This document shows, piece after piece, positions 52,866 through 64,000 of a stretch of DNA of 64,000 nucleotides. Source of the stretch: Parvicella tangerina (GTDB taxonomy: Bacteria > Bacteroidota > Bacteroidia > Flavobacteriales_D > Parvicellaceae); assembly GCF_907165195.1 (NCBI RefSeq), contig NZ_OU015584.1, positions 3,482,978 through 3,546,977 on the forward strand, in the 5' to 3' direction. Made by a program: the position numbers and the translations under genes. Position 1 is the stretch's first letter. Each line of letters begins with the position of its first letter. A model generated the notes under the pieces. It made no database searches, was not told the origin of the DNA, and saw only the letters and a list, made by a program, of their open reading frames with translations.

Positions 52866-54986
52866 TCCAATCACGCAAACATCGTCAATTTGATCAAAGT
52901 CACCCTTCCACCGAACAAATGTATCATACAACTCTCTCTTTTGTTCATCCATTGATAAGTCTTGTATGTTGAGCAACGTTCTCTTAAATGGCTTATATTT
53001 CATTTTCTTACCTGTTTCGCCTCCAAACTGATCTGCGTATCCATCAGTAAAAACATATACCGTATCGCCTTCCATCAGCTCCAGAGTATTACTCCTAAAT
53101 GGCTCCATCGAATCATAAAGTCCAACTGGTTGTCGATCACCTTTAATCTCAAATAGGGTATATTCCCCCTGATCAATACATGAGAATTTATTTCTCAGAT
53201 CATTGGTTACAGCACTATGGTTTCTAACTACCCAAAGCGGGTTGTTCGCCCCAGCAAATTGCAGTTTGTTACCCGTAATAGTGCATAAAGCGATATCCAT
53301 TCCATCCATAACATCCTGACCACTTCTCGCGAATGTCTCAATCACCAACTCTCGTGTTGTATCTAAAATGGTTGATGGTTCGTGAAGTTCCATTTCATTT
53401 ACCGCACGATTCAGGGCATTACTACACACTACGCTCACCATAGCTCCTGGGACCCCATGGCCTGTGCAGTCTGCAGCAGCGAAAAACACTTTATCATCCT
53501 TTTTTACGGTCCAGTAGAAATCACCACTAACGACATCCTTGGGCATAAATAAAACAAATCCTTTTCCAAGATTATGAATCAAATCCTCTCGATCAGGTAG
53601 AATTGCCAACTGCAATTTTTCAGCATAATTAATCGAATCTGAAATCTCCTGGTGAACCTCTTCTAACTCTTTGTGCTGAACCTCGATCTTGCTCTTTTGC
53701 GATTCCACTTCAACCTTTTGCTTTTCAATGATCTTACGTTGCTTTTGTGAGACTTGAAACCTTCTATACATAAACACTCCAAATAGAGCTACCAATCCTA
53801 TTCCAATATATAGATACCACTTTTCTTTCTCGTGAATTGCGTTCTTGAGTTCTTCCTGTTCCTTGGCACTTTTCTCGTGCTGGTAAGCCAATTCTTGTTC
53901 CGCAATGATCTTATCTTTCTCAACCGATTTGAACTTCTCCTGCAATTGCGCAATTTGCTTAGTTCTGGTTTCATTGATAAATTCCTCCTTCAATTCTCTT
54001 GATGAATCTATGTAGAGATATGCTTTTTTGAATTCACCCAGTTCAAAGTAGGTCTCACCCATCAGTGAAAGTAAGTTAACCCGATAGCTTTTTTCAACAT
54101 GTGCTGAAGACTCTGATAGCGCTTCTTTAATATAAGACAACGCCTGTTCGGGGTTGCCAAGTTTCAGGTAGCATGATGACACATTTGCTGTTGCCTTCGT
54201 ATACGATGTCTCGTTACCGCTTTCTAAACTCAGTTTTTTAGCCAGATCAAAATACGCTATTGCTTTTTCATAGTTCTGTACATAATACTCGATTACCCCA
54301 ATGTTAAGATTAAACTTACCTTCATCAATCTCCAAATTCTTCGACTCTTTAAGCTCAACGCAAAGGTCTTTGTAAATATAAGCAGAGTCAATTTCTAATC
54401 GCTCTCCATGGATAAAGGCTATGTTCAATGCATTAGAATATGCGGATTGGTAATCGTTGTGCTGCAAGGAAATATTTACCGACTTCTTCCACATTTCCAA
54501 TGCTCCGGCAGTATTTCCAGAATAATAATTTGGAACCGCAATATCAGAATAAGCAGTAGACAACCGTTCGGAATCGTTTGCCAATTCTGCCAATAACACA
54601 TTTCCGTTTAGCATTTGAATAGATAGCTCATAGTTTCCTTCAAATGCATAAGCCAGACCAAATGTTCTGTTGTATTTTATTTGCAGGGTATATTCTCCCT
54701 CAGGTTCAGACTGCAGATCCACCTTATTCAAAAAGAATTTTACGGAGTCAAGGCTAACTTTGTAATATTGAAAAGCCTTGTGGGCATAAAGTTTACTTTT
54801 GAAATATTCATCTACGGAAATGTTTGCGCCTAACATGGCTAGACATTTCTGGTAAACGGTCTCATCATCTGTATCAATGTATGACTCAACTAAAGCATTA
54901 AACTTCTCAGAATCACTACCATATATCTTTGAAGATAAACCAACAACAATAGTCAGGATCAGTAATACACGAATTATGACTTTCAT
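52854..54986 (-). CDS. TPR-containing SpoIIE-type (PP2C) serine phosphatase, membrane-anchored
   Basis: 710 residues. Signal peptide or first helix (to about 22), seven or so tetratricopeptide repeats in the periplasm (about 50-340; e.g. FNLNIGVIEYYVQNYEKAIAYFDLAKKL), a transmembrane helix (WYLYIGIGLVALFGVFMYRR, about 387-406), a coiled coil (to about 460), then the SpoIIE phosphatase domain with metal Asp residues in MPKDVVSGDFYWTVKKDDKVFFAAADCTGHGVPGAMVS and VYVFTDGYADQFGG. It likely senses a periplasmic signal and dephosphorylates a cytoplasmic partner such as an anti-sigma antagonist, which is not encoded nearby. An exact -7 element lies 7 bases before the ATG. Confidence 0.88.
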   Translation of the reverse strand: MKVIIRVLLILTIVVGLSSKIYGSDSEKFNALVESYIDTDDETVYQKCLAMLGANISVDEYFKSKLYAHKAFQYYKVSLDSVKFFLNKVDLQSEPEGEYTLQIKYNRTFGLAYAFEGNYELSIQMLNGNVLLAELANDSERLSTAYSDIAVPNYYSGNTAGALEMWKKSVNISLQHNDYQSAYSNALNIAFIHGERLEIDSAYIYKDLCVELKESKNLEIDEGKFNLNIGVIEYYVQNYEKAIAYFDLAKKLSLESGNETSYTKATANVSSCYLKLGNPEQALSYIKEALSESSAHVEKSYRVNLLSLMGETYFELGEFKKAYLYIDSSRELKEEFINETRTKQIAQLQEKFKSVEKDKIIAEQELAYQHEKSAKEQEELKNAIHEKEKWYLYIGIGLVALFGVFMYRRFQVSQKQRKIIEKQKVEVESQKSKIEVQHKELEEVHQEISDSINYAEKLQLAILPDREDLIHNLGKGFVLFMPKDVVSGDFYWTVKKDDKVFFAAADCTGHGVPGAMVSVVCSNALNRAVNEMELHEPSTILDTTRELVIETFARSGQDVMDGMDIALCTITGNKLQFAGANNPLWVVRNHSAVTNDLRNKFSCIDQGEYTLFEIKGDRQPVGLYDSMEPFRSNTLELMEGDTVYVFTDGYADQFGGETGKKMKYKPFKRTLLNIQDLSMDEQKRELYDTFVRWKGDFDQIDDVCVIGVRV

Positions 54987-54993
54987 ATAGCCT

Positions 54994-55001
54994 CAAAAGT
55001 A
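54994..55001 (-). promoter_or_regulatory. -7 element 7 bases upstream of the SpoIIE phosphatase ATG
   Basis: TACTTTTG (exact) then AGGCTAT and the ATG at 54986; a very short leader is predicted. Confidence 0.4.
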
Positions 55002-55067
55002 ACATTCTTTGCAAGATTAAATTTAAAAGAAACGCTTCTCTTCGGAGTTTTTTTTTGTTTCTTTAAG

Positions 55068-55694
55068 ATGAAAACAAAAAAACTATTAATTATGGCAACA
55101 GGAATTATTGCAACTATTACGTCTCAATCTGGAGATATTAAAAGCGGGTCAATTAAGTTGGACGAAACCGGGGATGAAGTTTTGTTTGAAAAACAAACTA
55201 TTACTTGTGAAGTTGGAGACCCGGTATCTTTCAAATTAAAAATTGCTCCAGATCAACCATCTGTGGCCTATGAGGTTCAGTGTATCACTGGCGAAGTAGA
55301 CCATGTGCTTACCCCACTTAAGACTGCGCATGTGGGTGATGTAACAATCAAGGAAAACGAAAAACTTGTGATTCGATCAGGTGGCTCAATTTCAGGTAAA
55401 GTAACCATTGAAGGTGGTAAACTTCGTATTGCAGGTGGAGGTGATGTTAAGGGTGAAATCATTATCATGAAATCAGGAAGTCTCATTGTTGCCGGAGGAA
55501 ATGTTCAGGGCAATATCAAGGGTGAAGAAGTTGAACTACTCAAGATCAATGGGGGTGGTGACGTAAAAGGTGAGATCATCATTATAAACGGCCATAAAAT
55601 GGTTCTTGACAACGGTTCCATTACAGGCGGGTTGAGTATTGCTGATGCCTACAAAATCGTTGTAAGGTCAAAAAGTAAAATCAAATGTGCATAG
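55068..55694 (+). CDS. Exported beta-solenoid protein, bactofilin-like repeats
   Basis: 208 residues with a short hydrophobic N-terminus (MKTKKLLIMATGIIATITSQSG). From about residue 90 to the end run solenoid-like repeats with Gly and hydrophobic alternation: LVIRSGGSISGKVTIEGG, LRIAGGGDVKGEIIIMKSG, LIVAGGNVQGNIKGEEV, LKINGGGDVKGEIIIINGH, MVLDNGSITGGLSIADA. They resemble bactofilin (polymer-forming cytoskeletal) repeats, but the N-terminal region differs and export is likely. Two DNA blocks (55436-55471 and 55553-55588) encoding GGGDVKGEIII are close copies. Short single-gene transcript with its own terminator. Function unknown. Confidence 0.65.
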   Translation: MKTKKLLIMATGIIATITSQSGDIKSGSIKLDETGDEVLFEKQTITCEVGDPVSFKLKIAPDQPSVAYEVQCITGEVDHVLTPLKTAHVGDVTIKENEKLVIRSGGSISGKVTIEGGKLRIAGGGDVKGEIIIMKSGSLIVAGGNVQGNIKGEEVELLKINGGGDVKGEIIIINGHKMVLDNGSITGGLSIADAYKIVVRSKSKIKCA

Positions 55695-55720
55695 TGTAAA
55701 GCTTAGCAACAGAATACAAG

Positions 55721-55745
55721 AGGGGGCTTATTCGCTCCCTTTTTT
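55721..55745 (+). terminator. Intrinsic terminator after the beta-solenoid gene
   Basis: AGGGGGC (55721-55727) pairs with GCTCCCT (55734-55740) with one G-T pair, followed by a T-run to 55745. It reaches the ribE stop codon on the other strand. Confidence 0.8.
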
Positions 55746-56331
55746 ATTTTCGTAAACTCAACAATTTAGACACATACTTTCCAACAATATCAAATTCTAG
55801 ATTCACTTCTGTTCCTACCTTGAAACTTTTGAAATTCGTATGCTCATAGGTATATGGAATGATACTCACGGAAAATGTATTCACCCCAGAATCAACCACC
55901 GTTAGACTCACTCCGTTGATCGTAATCGATCCTTTTTCTACCGTAATATTCTCAGAAGGTTCGTACTCGAAATGATAATTCCAACTACCATCATTCTCTT
56001 CGACCTTTGTAACAATAGCCGTTTGATCCACGTGGCCCTGGACAATATGACCATCCAGTCTCGCTCCAACCTGCGTGCACCTCTCTAGGTTGACTTCATC
56101 TCCCTCAGCCAAATTACCAAGATTGGTTCGATCTAATGTTTCCTGGATTGCAGTAACTATATACTCATCTCCCTTAATACCAACCACTGTTAGACAAACA
56201 CCATTGTGTGCAACACTTTGGTCAATCTTCAGCTCGCTGGTTATTGAAGAAGCAAAAGTAAAATGAATGTTAGTTCCTTCCTTTTCAATCTTTCTGACCT
56301 TAGCTAATGTCTCAATAATTCCTGTGAACAT
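55744..56331 (-). CDS. ribE: Riboflavin synthase alpha chain
   Basis: Dismutates two 6,7-dimethyl-8-ribityllumazines to riboflavin. 195 residues made of two homologous lumazine-binding barrels: MFTGIIETLAKVRKIEKEG with NGVCLTVVGI in the first, and HIVQGHVDQTAIV with INGVSLTVVDSG in the second. Full length. Starts 10 bases after purL on the same strand, so probably co-transcribed. No FMN riboswitch is seen. Confidence 0.95.
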   Translation of the reverse strand: MFTGIIETLAKVRKIEKEGTNIHFTFASSITSELKIDQSVAHNGVCLTVVGIKGDEYIVTAIQETLDRTNLGNLAEGDEVNLERCTQVGARLDGHIVQGHVDQTAIVTKVEENDGSWNYHFEYEPSENITVEKGSITINGVSLTVVDSGVNTFSVSIIPYTYEHTNFKSFKVGTEVNLEFDIVGKYVSKLLSLRK

Positions 56332-56341
56332 GCTTTATATT

Positions 56342-58579
56342 TTAGCTGTTCATGATAGTTCCAAGTACGTTATCGTACTTTTCTTTATAGTCTTTTGAAA
56401 AGCCATAGTGCTCATCATCCACCACCATTTTACCCTGAGTTACGTGCCCAAGTAAGGTAAATGGAACTTTTGATTCCATCATGTAATCCAAGAACTCATC
56501 TTCTGTAGCGTTATCTACAGCTACCACTACTCTTCCCTGAGCTTCTCCAAATAAGAAAGCATCTTCTCTGATCTCACTATCTGAGACTATGTCAAATCCA
56601 AGCTCTCTTGGAAAACTCATTTCAGCAAGTGCTACAAATAAGCCTCCATCCGCCACATCATGAGCAGCAGCAATATACTGCTTTTCTATGAGTTCACGAA
56701 CAGCATTTTGCATAGCATATTCTTCTTCCAGATTAAAATAAGGAGCTTGCGATCCCTTAATTCCATGGTAACTATATAAATACTCAGAAGAACTAATATC
56801 ATTTACAGATTTTCCGATCAGATAAATCAGCTGACCCTTCTCTTTAAAGTCTAGAGACATTACTTTTTTCTTATCCCGAACAATTCCTAACATCCCAATC
56901 GTTGGTGTAGGAAATACAGGCACTTCTTTTCCATCAATCACAGATTGGTTATAGAAACTTACATTTCCACCAGTTACAGGTGTTTGGAACTTCTCACATG
57001 CCTTTGTCATTCCTTTTACGGAACCAACAAACTGCCAGTACGATTCTGGGTTATAAGGATTTCCAAAGTTCAAGCAATTCGTAATTGCTGATGGTGTTCC
57101 ACCACTACAAGTAATATTTCTTGCTGCTTCTGCAACTGCAATGGCGCAACCTTCTTCGGGATCAGCTTGCACGTATCTACTGTTGCAATCCACTGTCATT
57201 GCCAATGCTTTTTCAGACCCTTTAATATTCACTAAACCAGCATCAGATGGGGCATTCGTAGACATATTTACCGTTCCGACCATGCTATCATACTGCTCAT
57301 ACACCCATTTCTTCGATGCGATGTTCGGGTGTGAAAGCATGAACTCAGCCACTTCTGTTAAGTCTTCAGGTTGCTTAACATCATCAATCTTGAACTTTTG
57401 ATATTCAGCATAATACGCAGGCTCTTTGTATTCTCTTTTATAGACTGGTGCTCCGCCACCCAACACGAGTGAATCAGCATGCACCTCTGCTACTTTTTCT
57501 CCGTGATAGAAAAACTCAATATTTGGACCCTCTGTAACCTCACCTATTTCTGCACAATTGAGATCCCACTTATCAAAGATCGCCTTCACTTCTGCTTCTT
57601 TTCCTTTATGAACAACGACCAACATACGCTCTTGTGATTCTGAAAGGAGAATCTCCCAATCTTTCATATCCGCTTGACGAGTTGGCACCTTGGTCAAGTC
57701 GATCTTCATACCAACCCCACCAGCAGCCGACATTTCCGAAGTACTACATGTAATCCCTGCAGCACCCATATCCTGCATCCCAACGATACAATCCGTTTGA
57801 GCCAACTCTAAAGTTGCTTCTAATAGTAATTTTTCTTGAAAAGGATCTCCTACCTGAACGGCAGGCAAATCACCAGCAGACTCCTCAGTAATATCTTTCG
57901 AAGCAAAAGCTGCACCGTGAATTCCGTCTTTACCTGTTGATGAACCCACTATGAAAACAGGATTACCAACACCTGAGGCAGTAGCTGAAATCATATCTCC
58001 AGCTTTCATAATTCCAGCTGAAAAAGCATTTACTAAGGGATTTTGATCATAGCTCTCATCAAAGAACACCTCCCCACCAACAATTGGAATACCGAAAGCG
58101 TTTCCGTAATCACCGATACCTTTTGTAACACCTTTCACCAACCACTTTGTTCTGTCCTTCTCAGGATTTCCAAATCTAAGTGAGTTCAATTGAGCAATTG
58201 GTCTTGCTCCCATTGTAAAAATATCTCTGTTGATTCCACCAACCCCAGTTGCTGCACCTTGATAAGGTTCTAGCGCACTTGGATGGTTGTGTGACTCGAT
58301 CTTAAAACAGCATGCTAAACCATCTCCAATATCGACTAAACCAGCATTCTCCTCACCAGCTTTAACCAACATGTGTGGTCCATCTTTCGGAAGTGTTTTA
58401 AGCCAGATAATTGAATTTTTGTAGCTACAGTGCTCACTCCACATCACTGAGTAAATACTCATTTCTGTAAAGTTGGGGGTCCTTCCAAGAATTTCCTTGA
58501 TTTTCTCAAATTCCTCCGGAAGTAATCCTAATTCCTGCGCTTGTTCTAACGTTGCTTCTGGTGTTACGATCGTGTTCAT
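56342..58579 (-). CDS. purL: Phosphoribosylformylglycinamidine synthase subunit PurL (small type)
   Basis: Fourth step of purine synthesis. About 745 residues, the Bacillus-type small PurL that needs PurQ (glutaminase) and PurS, neither in this window. Motifs: [59 protein letters not shown] and [22 protein letters not shown]. The frame begins with a TTG at 58582, but the next codon is ATG (58579), the better start. An exact -7 element TAACTTTG is at 58622-58615. Followed by ribE after 10 bases. Confidence 0.95.
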   Translation of the reverse strand: MNTIVTPEATLEQAQELGLLPEEFEKIKEILGRTPNFTEMSIYSVMWSEHCSYKNSIIWLKTLPKDGPHMLVKAGEENAGLVDIGDGLACCFKIESHNHPSALEPYQGAATGVGGINRDIFTMGARPIAQLNSLRFGNPEKDRTKWLVKGVTKGIGDYGNAFGIPIVGGEVFFDESYDQNPLVNAFSAGIMKAGDMISATASGVGNPVFIVGSSTGKDGIHGAAFASKDITEESAGDLPAVQVGDPFQEKLLLEATLELAQTDCIVGMQDMGAAGITCSTSEMSAAGGVGMKIDLTKVPTRQADMKDWEILLSESQERMLVVVHKGKEAEVKAIFDKWDLNCAEIGEVTEGPNIEFFYHGEKVAEVHADSLVLGGGAPVYKREYKEPAYYAEYQKFKIDDVKQPEDLTEVAEFMLSHPNIASKKWVYEQYDSMVGTVNMSTNAPSDAGLVNIKGSEKALAMTVDCNSRYVQADPEEGCAIAVAEAARNITCSGGTPSAITNCLNFGNPYNPESYWQFVGSVKGMTKACEKFQTPVTGGNVSFYNQSVIDGKEVPVFPTPTIGMLGIVRDKKKVMSLDFKEKGQLIYLIGKSVNDISSSEYLYSYHGIKGSQAPYFNLEEEYAMQNAVRELIEKQYIAAAHDVADGGLFVALAEMSFPRELGFDIVSDSEIREDAFLFGEAQGRVVVAVDNATEDEFLDYMMESKVPFTLLGHVTQGKMVVDDEHYGFSKDYKEKYDNVLGTIMNS

Positions 58580-58614
58580 CAATCAATTATTATTTAGGTT
58601 GTAAAAAGGAATTG

Positions 58615-58622
58615 CAAAGTTA
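58615..58622 (-). promoter_or_regulatory. -7 element of purL-ribE
   Basis: TAACTTTG on the minus strand, an exact TAnnTTTG match, 35 bases before the purL ATG at 58579. Confidence 0.4.
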
Positions 58623-58661
58623 TGTTTCTGCAATGAATTAGGTTAGACTTATTAACAGAAA

Positions 58662-59441
58662 TTAGACCTCGTGAATAAAAAGTGACTCATCAAATCGTAT
58701 TCTCGGTCCGTAGATGCCATTTTCAGCTCTTTTACCCACGGAAATTACCATGCAAGGATCCGCTCCATGTGGCAATTTGATCGCTTTTCTGATTAAAGTC
58801 TCGTCATACCCTTCCATCGGACAGGTATCAAAACCATGTGCTCGGAAAGCCAACATCAATTGTTGACAAGCCAACGCTGTTGTTTTGTGCGCCCAAACTT
58901 TCATATCGTTAATAGATGCTGGACCTCGGGGTGTTGGTTTTGACAACCCTCTCACAAACATATAGGTTTTCTTTATCACTCCAAAAGCTCCAATCGGACC
59001 TTGATTGTATGCTAATGGGACAAGTTTCTTGTAATAATCAACAGCCGATTTCGGCACCTTAACATCTTTTTGTTCTGCGAAGGTTTTCAACATTAAAGGA
59101 GCGGTTTTTCGCCACATTTCTGGATGAGCAACCGCAACGATCAATTCTTGAGCAGTTCGAGCAGCTGGCTGACTCAAACATGCTTCAACTATTTTCTTTT
59201 TTGTCTCTGGAGTTCTTACCCAAAAGAATTGCCAACTCTGCAGATTAGAAGAATTGGGTGCAAGTAACGCCAGTGACAAACATTTTCGCATCACCTCTTC
59301 AGGTACTTCTTCATCTGTGTAAACACGACAAGATCTCCGTGCTTCACACAGCGCTTCAAATTCCTTTGCGTTTTCATAACTGGAAGGCTCCGTATAATTC
59401 ACTTCAGGAACCTTGCTAAAAATATCCATTTCTTCTGCCAT
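58662..59441 (-). CDS. Nitroreductase family flavoprotein
   Basis: 259 residues with the nitroreductase fold: EARRSCRVYTDEEVPEEVMRKCLSLALLAPNSSNLQSWQFFWV (FMN phosphate and ribityl contacts) and HKTTALACQQLMLAFRAHGFDTCPMEGYDE. Likely a cytoplasmic FMN- and NAD(P)H-dependent reductase; substrate not predictable. Its -7 element TATTTTTG merges with the U-run of the isocitrate dehydrogenase terminator and ends 5 bases before the ATG. Confidence 0.9.
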   Translation of the reverse strand: MAEEMDIFSKVPEVNYTEPSSYENAKEFEALCEARRSCRVYTDEEVPEEVMRKCLSLALLAPNSSNLQSWQFFWVRTPETKKKIVEACLSQPAARTAQELIVAVAHPEMWRKTAPLMLKTFAEQKDVKVPKSAVDYYKKLVPLAYNQGPIGAFGVIKKTYMFVRGLSKPTPRGPASINDMKVWAHKTTALACQQLMLAFRAHGFDTCPMEGYDETLIRKAIKLPHGADPCMVISVGKRAENGIYGPRIRFDESLFIHEV

Positions 59442-59446
59442 AACCT

Positions 59447-59454
59447 CAAAAATA
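59447..59454 (-). promoter_or_regulatory. -7 element fused to a terminator U-run
   Basis: TATTTTTG (exact) begins within the T-run of the upstream terminator (59453-59476) and ends 5 bases before the nitroreductase ATG at 59441. Confidence 0.4.
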
Positions 59455-59476
59455 AAAAAGGGAGCCGAAGCTCCCT
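59453..59476 (-). terminator. Intrinsic terminator of icd
   Basis: AGGGAGC (59476-59470 on the minus strand) pairs with GCTCCC (59465-59460) around the tetraloop TTCG, followed by six T residues. It lies 8 bases after the icd stop. Confidence 0.9.
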
Positions 59477-59483
59477 AAGTGAA

Positions 59484-61715
<2,232 letters not shown>

Positions 61716-61755
61716 TTATCTTTTCTAGAAATTGTACAATAGTAAATACGAAGCA

Positions 61756-61763
61756 CAAAGATA
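61756..61763 (-). promoter_or_regulatory. -7 element of icd
   Basis: TATCTTTG (exact) on the minus strand, 46 bases before the ATG at 61709. Confidence 0.45.
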
Positions 61764-61802
61764 AATTTCTCTTGGGAATAGCATAAAAAAACCAATTAAT
61801 TG

Positions 61803-61841
61803 AAACAAAAAAATCCGCCAAGCACTTCACTTGGCGGATTT
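61803..61841 (-). terminator. Intrinsic terminator of the T9SS beta-helix gene
   Basis: A perfect 12-bp stem, AAATCCGCCAAG (61841-61830 on the minus strand) with CTTGGCGGATTT (61822-61811), around a 7-base loop, followed by a T-rich run. It lies 23 bases past the stop at 61864 and ends just upstream of the icd promoter. Confidence 0.92.
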
Positions 61842-61863
61842 GAAAAAGCTAAGACGGAATGCC

Positions 61864-64000
61864 TTACTCCAAAATCACTCGATCAAAATAAGTTTCTCCA
61901 CTTTCGGTAGTCACCACTACCATATATAAGCCTTTTTCAAACGAAGACAAGTCAACATAACCTAACGAATTTGCGAAAGTAGTATTGACAATCATTTTAC
62001 CAAGGTTATCATAAACCATGATGCTTCCAGTTGAGTTCATTTCATCATCAATGAAGATGTTTACGATGCCAGAAGATGGATTAGGGTAAATAGATATCAA
62101 GCTTGTTGACACATAATCCGATTCATCCTGAGTAGCGAGAATGCCATTTGATGATTTGGGCAGACCATAGTATGGTAGCTTTTCATTGAATGAAAGTTTA
62201 TAGACCTCTTGGAGTATCCTGTAAGCTCTGAGGCATGTTTTGTCTTGTTCTGGTTTATAAGCTATGGCTTCTACTTCGGCTTTCAAGGCAGTATCATTTT
62301 TTATTGCATAACAGCCTTCGGCTGCTGTGTTTAGTTCAATGAGTAGCTCGTTGAATTTGCAAAAATCTTGATGAAGAGCTGAAGCAATTTTCAATTCATC
62401 AATAATGTCTTGTGCTTCTGAGTATTTACCCCTTCCGATAAGGAAAGAAGTTTCGTCACACTTTTTGTAGAATCTACCGTACTGTTTCATTAAAGCATAT
62501 GCTGAATCTTCTCCACCAACAATAGTTGTGTCTGTTAGATACTCCTTGATTAGCTCGGTTACCAGCAATTTGGACTCAATCACATAGCCAATAGACTTGT
62601 ACTTTTCTCTCACGTTCAATGGTAGTTCATTATTTGCCGCCTCAAGAGAAAAAATTTGATTCTTAATCCCTTTCGGCAAAGACGCTTGATCCACCTCATC
62701 GATTACTTTTTTTGAAAGAGGAGCCGAACTTTCCATGATGTTCTTAACAATACCATGAGGTAAATTCAATGTGTTATCCAATTGATCAATCAACCTTTCG
62801 TCATTCAAATAAGGAGCTAGAACCATCATTTGATTCTTATAGTTACCAGACGAAATTTGACCATTTTTATATTGATCAATTAAATCTTTAGCCTCCAAAT
62901 CAGTATAAGCATAAGTCGACTCGATAGCTTCTCCATCAAATAGACGACTTTCCGCAAGGGATTTCTTGCCTCCTAAAAGAGATTTCTTAGATAAATCAAA
63001 GCGGTTAACAGGACAGCTTGTTGCTGGGTTAAAGGTTGATGATGTTTGAGTTGTCTTTGTATTGTAATTATTTGGGGCTGAATTAATAGTAGGCTGTATC
63101 ACACTTCCTGCTGGGCCATTATTGATTGCATCATAAAAATATTGCGTAAAAAACAAATGTCCTTGTATATTTGGATCTGCTTGCCAAACATTGTAATTCA
63201 TAAACTGACTTCCAGCCGGAGAGGGTGAGGTTGAAAAAGTATTCCCCGCACCGTTCTGAAAACCATTGGTTGCTTGAATACTACTAATACCTCCCAAATC
63301 CCAAGCAACATCGTTTTTATTTGAACCTTCAAAATCGTTGCAGATAATGCGTAGACCACTTGCCTGATCTACAGAGCCATCCGTACCTATATCTACGTTG
63401 TTTAACAGCCCAGCTATTCCGTAATCTAAATTTACGTATCTATTGTTGTAAATTCTGTCTGTAACCGTTGTTACATCAGGGTTATGACCAGCATTACTAT
63501 TTACTACAATAGTGCCAAAAGTATGGTTAGACAACTGTGTATTAAACTCATTATTCTCCACAGAATAACCCGTTGTGTGGTCAAGATACAAACCGTAAGC
63601 ACCATTTGCTAAAGTCAAGTTAATTAGTGGCATTGGTACGAGTGGACCGATGTCATTGAAATTGTTGTTTACACAATAAGATAAATCAGTGTTTTGCAAA
63701 TAAACCCCCATTGAAACATCAGAAAAATCACAATACTTTATGGTTGCTGGAGTACTGCTACTCGATGCAGTGGCATAAACACCTCGATGAAGACCGTTAA
63801 AAGCGCCTCGATCTTTGTTATTGCATGGCCCACCAATTATGACAGGACCATTACACCTGTAAGTCACTTCAAATTGTGTATCTATGCTATTAATTCCACC
63901 CCCCCTTTCGGTATCTCCGTAAACTCCTGTTGTTGTATTGGCAAAATCGCAACCTTTAAAGTAGGTGTTTGAGCTATTTACAATTTCAGCATGCCATGTT
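61864..64000 (-). CDS. T9SS-sorted right-handed beta-helix protein, 5' end beyond window
   Basis: At least 712 residues: the frame stays open past the GTG at 63867 to the window edge (reading on through CDFANTTTGVYGDTERGG), so that GTG is not the start. The N-terminal part has beta-helix-type repeats rich in Asn, Gly and Thr (GVYATASSSSTPATIKYCDFSDVSMGVYLQNTD, SVENNEFNTQLSNHTFGTIVV). Then comes a helical region (about 310-560), and a type A sorting domain at the end (SIYPNPSSGIVNIFIDDEMN ... FEKGLYMVVVTTESGETYFDRVIL). Secreted by T9SS to the surface; role in adhesion or glycan binding is a guess. Confidence 0.75.
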   Translation of the reverse strand, partial: TWHAEIVNSSNTYFKGCDFANTTTGVYGDTERGGGINSIDTQFEVTYRCNGPVIIGGPCNNKDRGAFNGLHRGVYATASSSSTPATIKYCDFSDVSMGVYLQNTDLSYCVNNNFNDIGPLVPMPLINLTLANGAYGLYLDHTTGYSVENNEFNTQLSNHTFGTIVVNSNAGHNPDVTTVTDRIYNNRYVNLDYGIAGLLNNVDIGTDGSVDQASGLRIICNDFEGSNKNDVAWDLGGISSIQATNGFQNGAGNTFSTSPSPAGSQFMNYNVWQADPNIQGHLFFTQYFYDAINNGPAGSVIQPTINSAPNNYNTKTTQTSSTFNPATSCPVNRFDLSKKSLLGGKKSLAESRLFDGEAIESTYAYTDLEAKDLIDQYKNGQISSGNYKNQMMVLAPYLNDERLIDQLDNTLNLPHGIVKNIMESSAPLSKKVIDEVDQASLPKGIKNQIFSLEAANNELPLNVREKYKSIGYVIESKLLVTELIKEYLTDTTIVGGEDSAYALMKQYGRFYKKCDETSFLIGRGKYSEAQDIIDELKIASALHQDFCKFNELLIELNTAAEGCYAIKNDTALKAEVEAIAYKPEQDKTCLRAYRILQEVYKLSFNEKLPYYGLPKSSNGILATQDESDYVSTSLISIYPNPSSGIVNIFIDDEMNSTGSIMVYDNLGKMIVNTTFANSLGYVDLSSFEKGLYMVVVTTESGETYFDRVILE

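Overview
The window is AT-rich chromosomal DNA of a marine-type Bacteroidota, most likely a member of the Flavobacteriales (Crocinitomicaceae/Cryomorphaceae-like). The reasons are three secreted proteins with type IX secretion (T9SS) C-terminal sorting domains, a carboxypeptidase-like/plug TonB-dependent receptor, many promoters with the Bacteroidota -7 element TAnnTTTG, a MoaC-MoaB fusion, and a flavobacterial-style carotenoid operon. It is mostly core genome. I see no transposase, integrase, phage gene, CRISPR array, rRNA or tRNA.

Layout: 1-717 is the 3' part of a moaC/moaB fusion. 719-1989 holds two small envelope proteins. 2096-5630 is the class Ia ribonucleotide reductase pair nrdB-nrdA. 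6290-7743 is a three-gene operon (DUF59 Fe-S assembly protein, DUF2480, glutathione peroxidase) behind a Fur/PerR-like palindrome. 7724-14405 holds a T9SS NodB-like protein, a TonB-dependent receptor, a YkgJ-type Cys-cluster protein and a polytopic membrane protein. 14525-15585 is superoxide dismutase and a TM2-like protein. 15619-19567 is the fatty acid/phospholipid initiation cluster plsX-fabH-accB-accC. 19718-26560 holds a gamma-carbonic anhydrase, a lipoprotein, mfd and dnaK. 26753-30615 holds three secreted proteins of unknown role.

30655-38159 is the most coherent system. A MerR-type regulator with both B12-photoreceptor signatures (W-x9-EH and ExHxxG) precedes an eight-gene run: ECF sigma factor, crtI, crtB, an SRPBCC protein, a crtD-like desaturase, cruF, crtZ and a lycopene cyclase of the CrtYcd type. 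The gene set predicts a monocyclic, 1'-hydroxylated carotenoid of the saproxanthin/myxol kind. A set of GTTTAAC-like heptamers overlaps the promoter of the sigma factor gene, and the same 16-bp operator core recurs at the start site of the regulator gene. This suggests that a B12-based light switch controls the whole operon and itself.

38338-48678 holds a WG-repeat protein with a beta-propeller partner, ruvB, a YeiH-family exporter, rmuC, a GldJ/GldK-like SUMF1 protein, and an acyltransferase-msrB pair. 48762-50567 is an unusual fusion of a sugar-isomerase-like domain to an alpha/beta hydrolase. 50551-61709 holds recQ, a TPR-SpoIIE phosphatase, a secreted beta-solenoid, ribE, purL, a nitroreductase and monomeric isocitrate dehydrogenase. 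61864-64000 is a T9SS beta-helix protein cut by the window edge.

Beyond genes, the sequence shows several strong hairpin terminators, a sigma-54-like promoter with an upstream inverted repeat at dnaK, back-to-back divergent -7 elements, and several -7 elements so close to the start codon that leaderless mRNAs are predicted.
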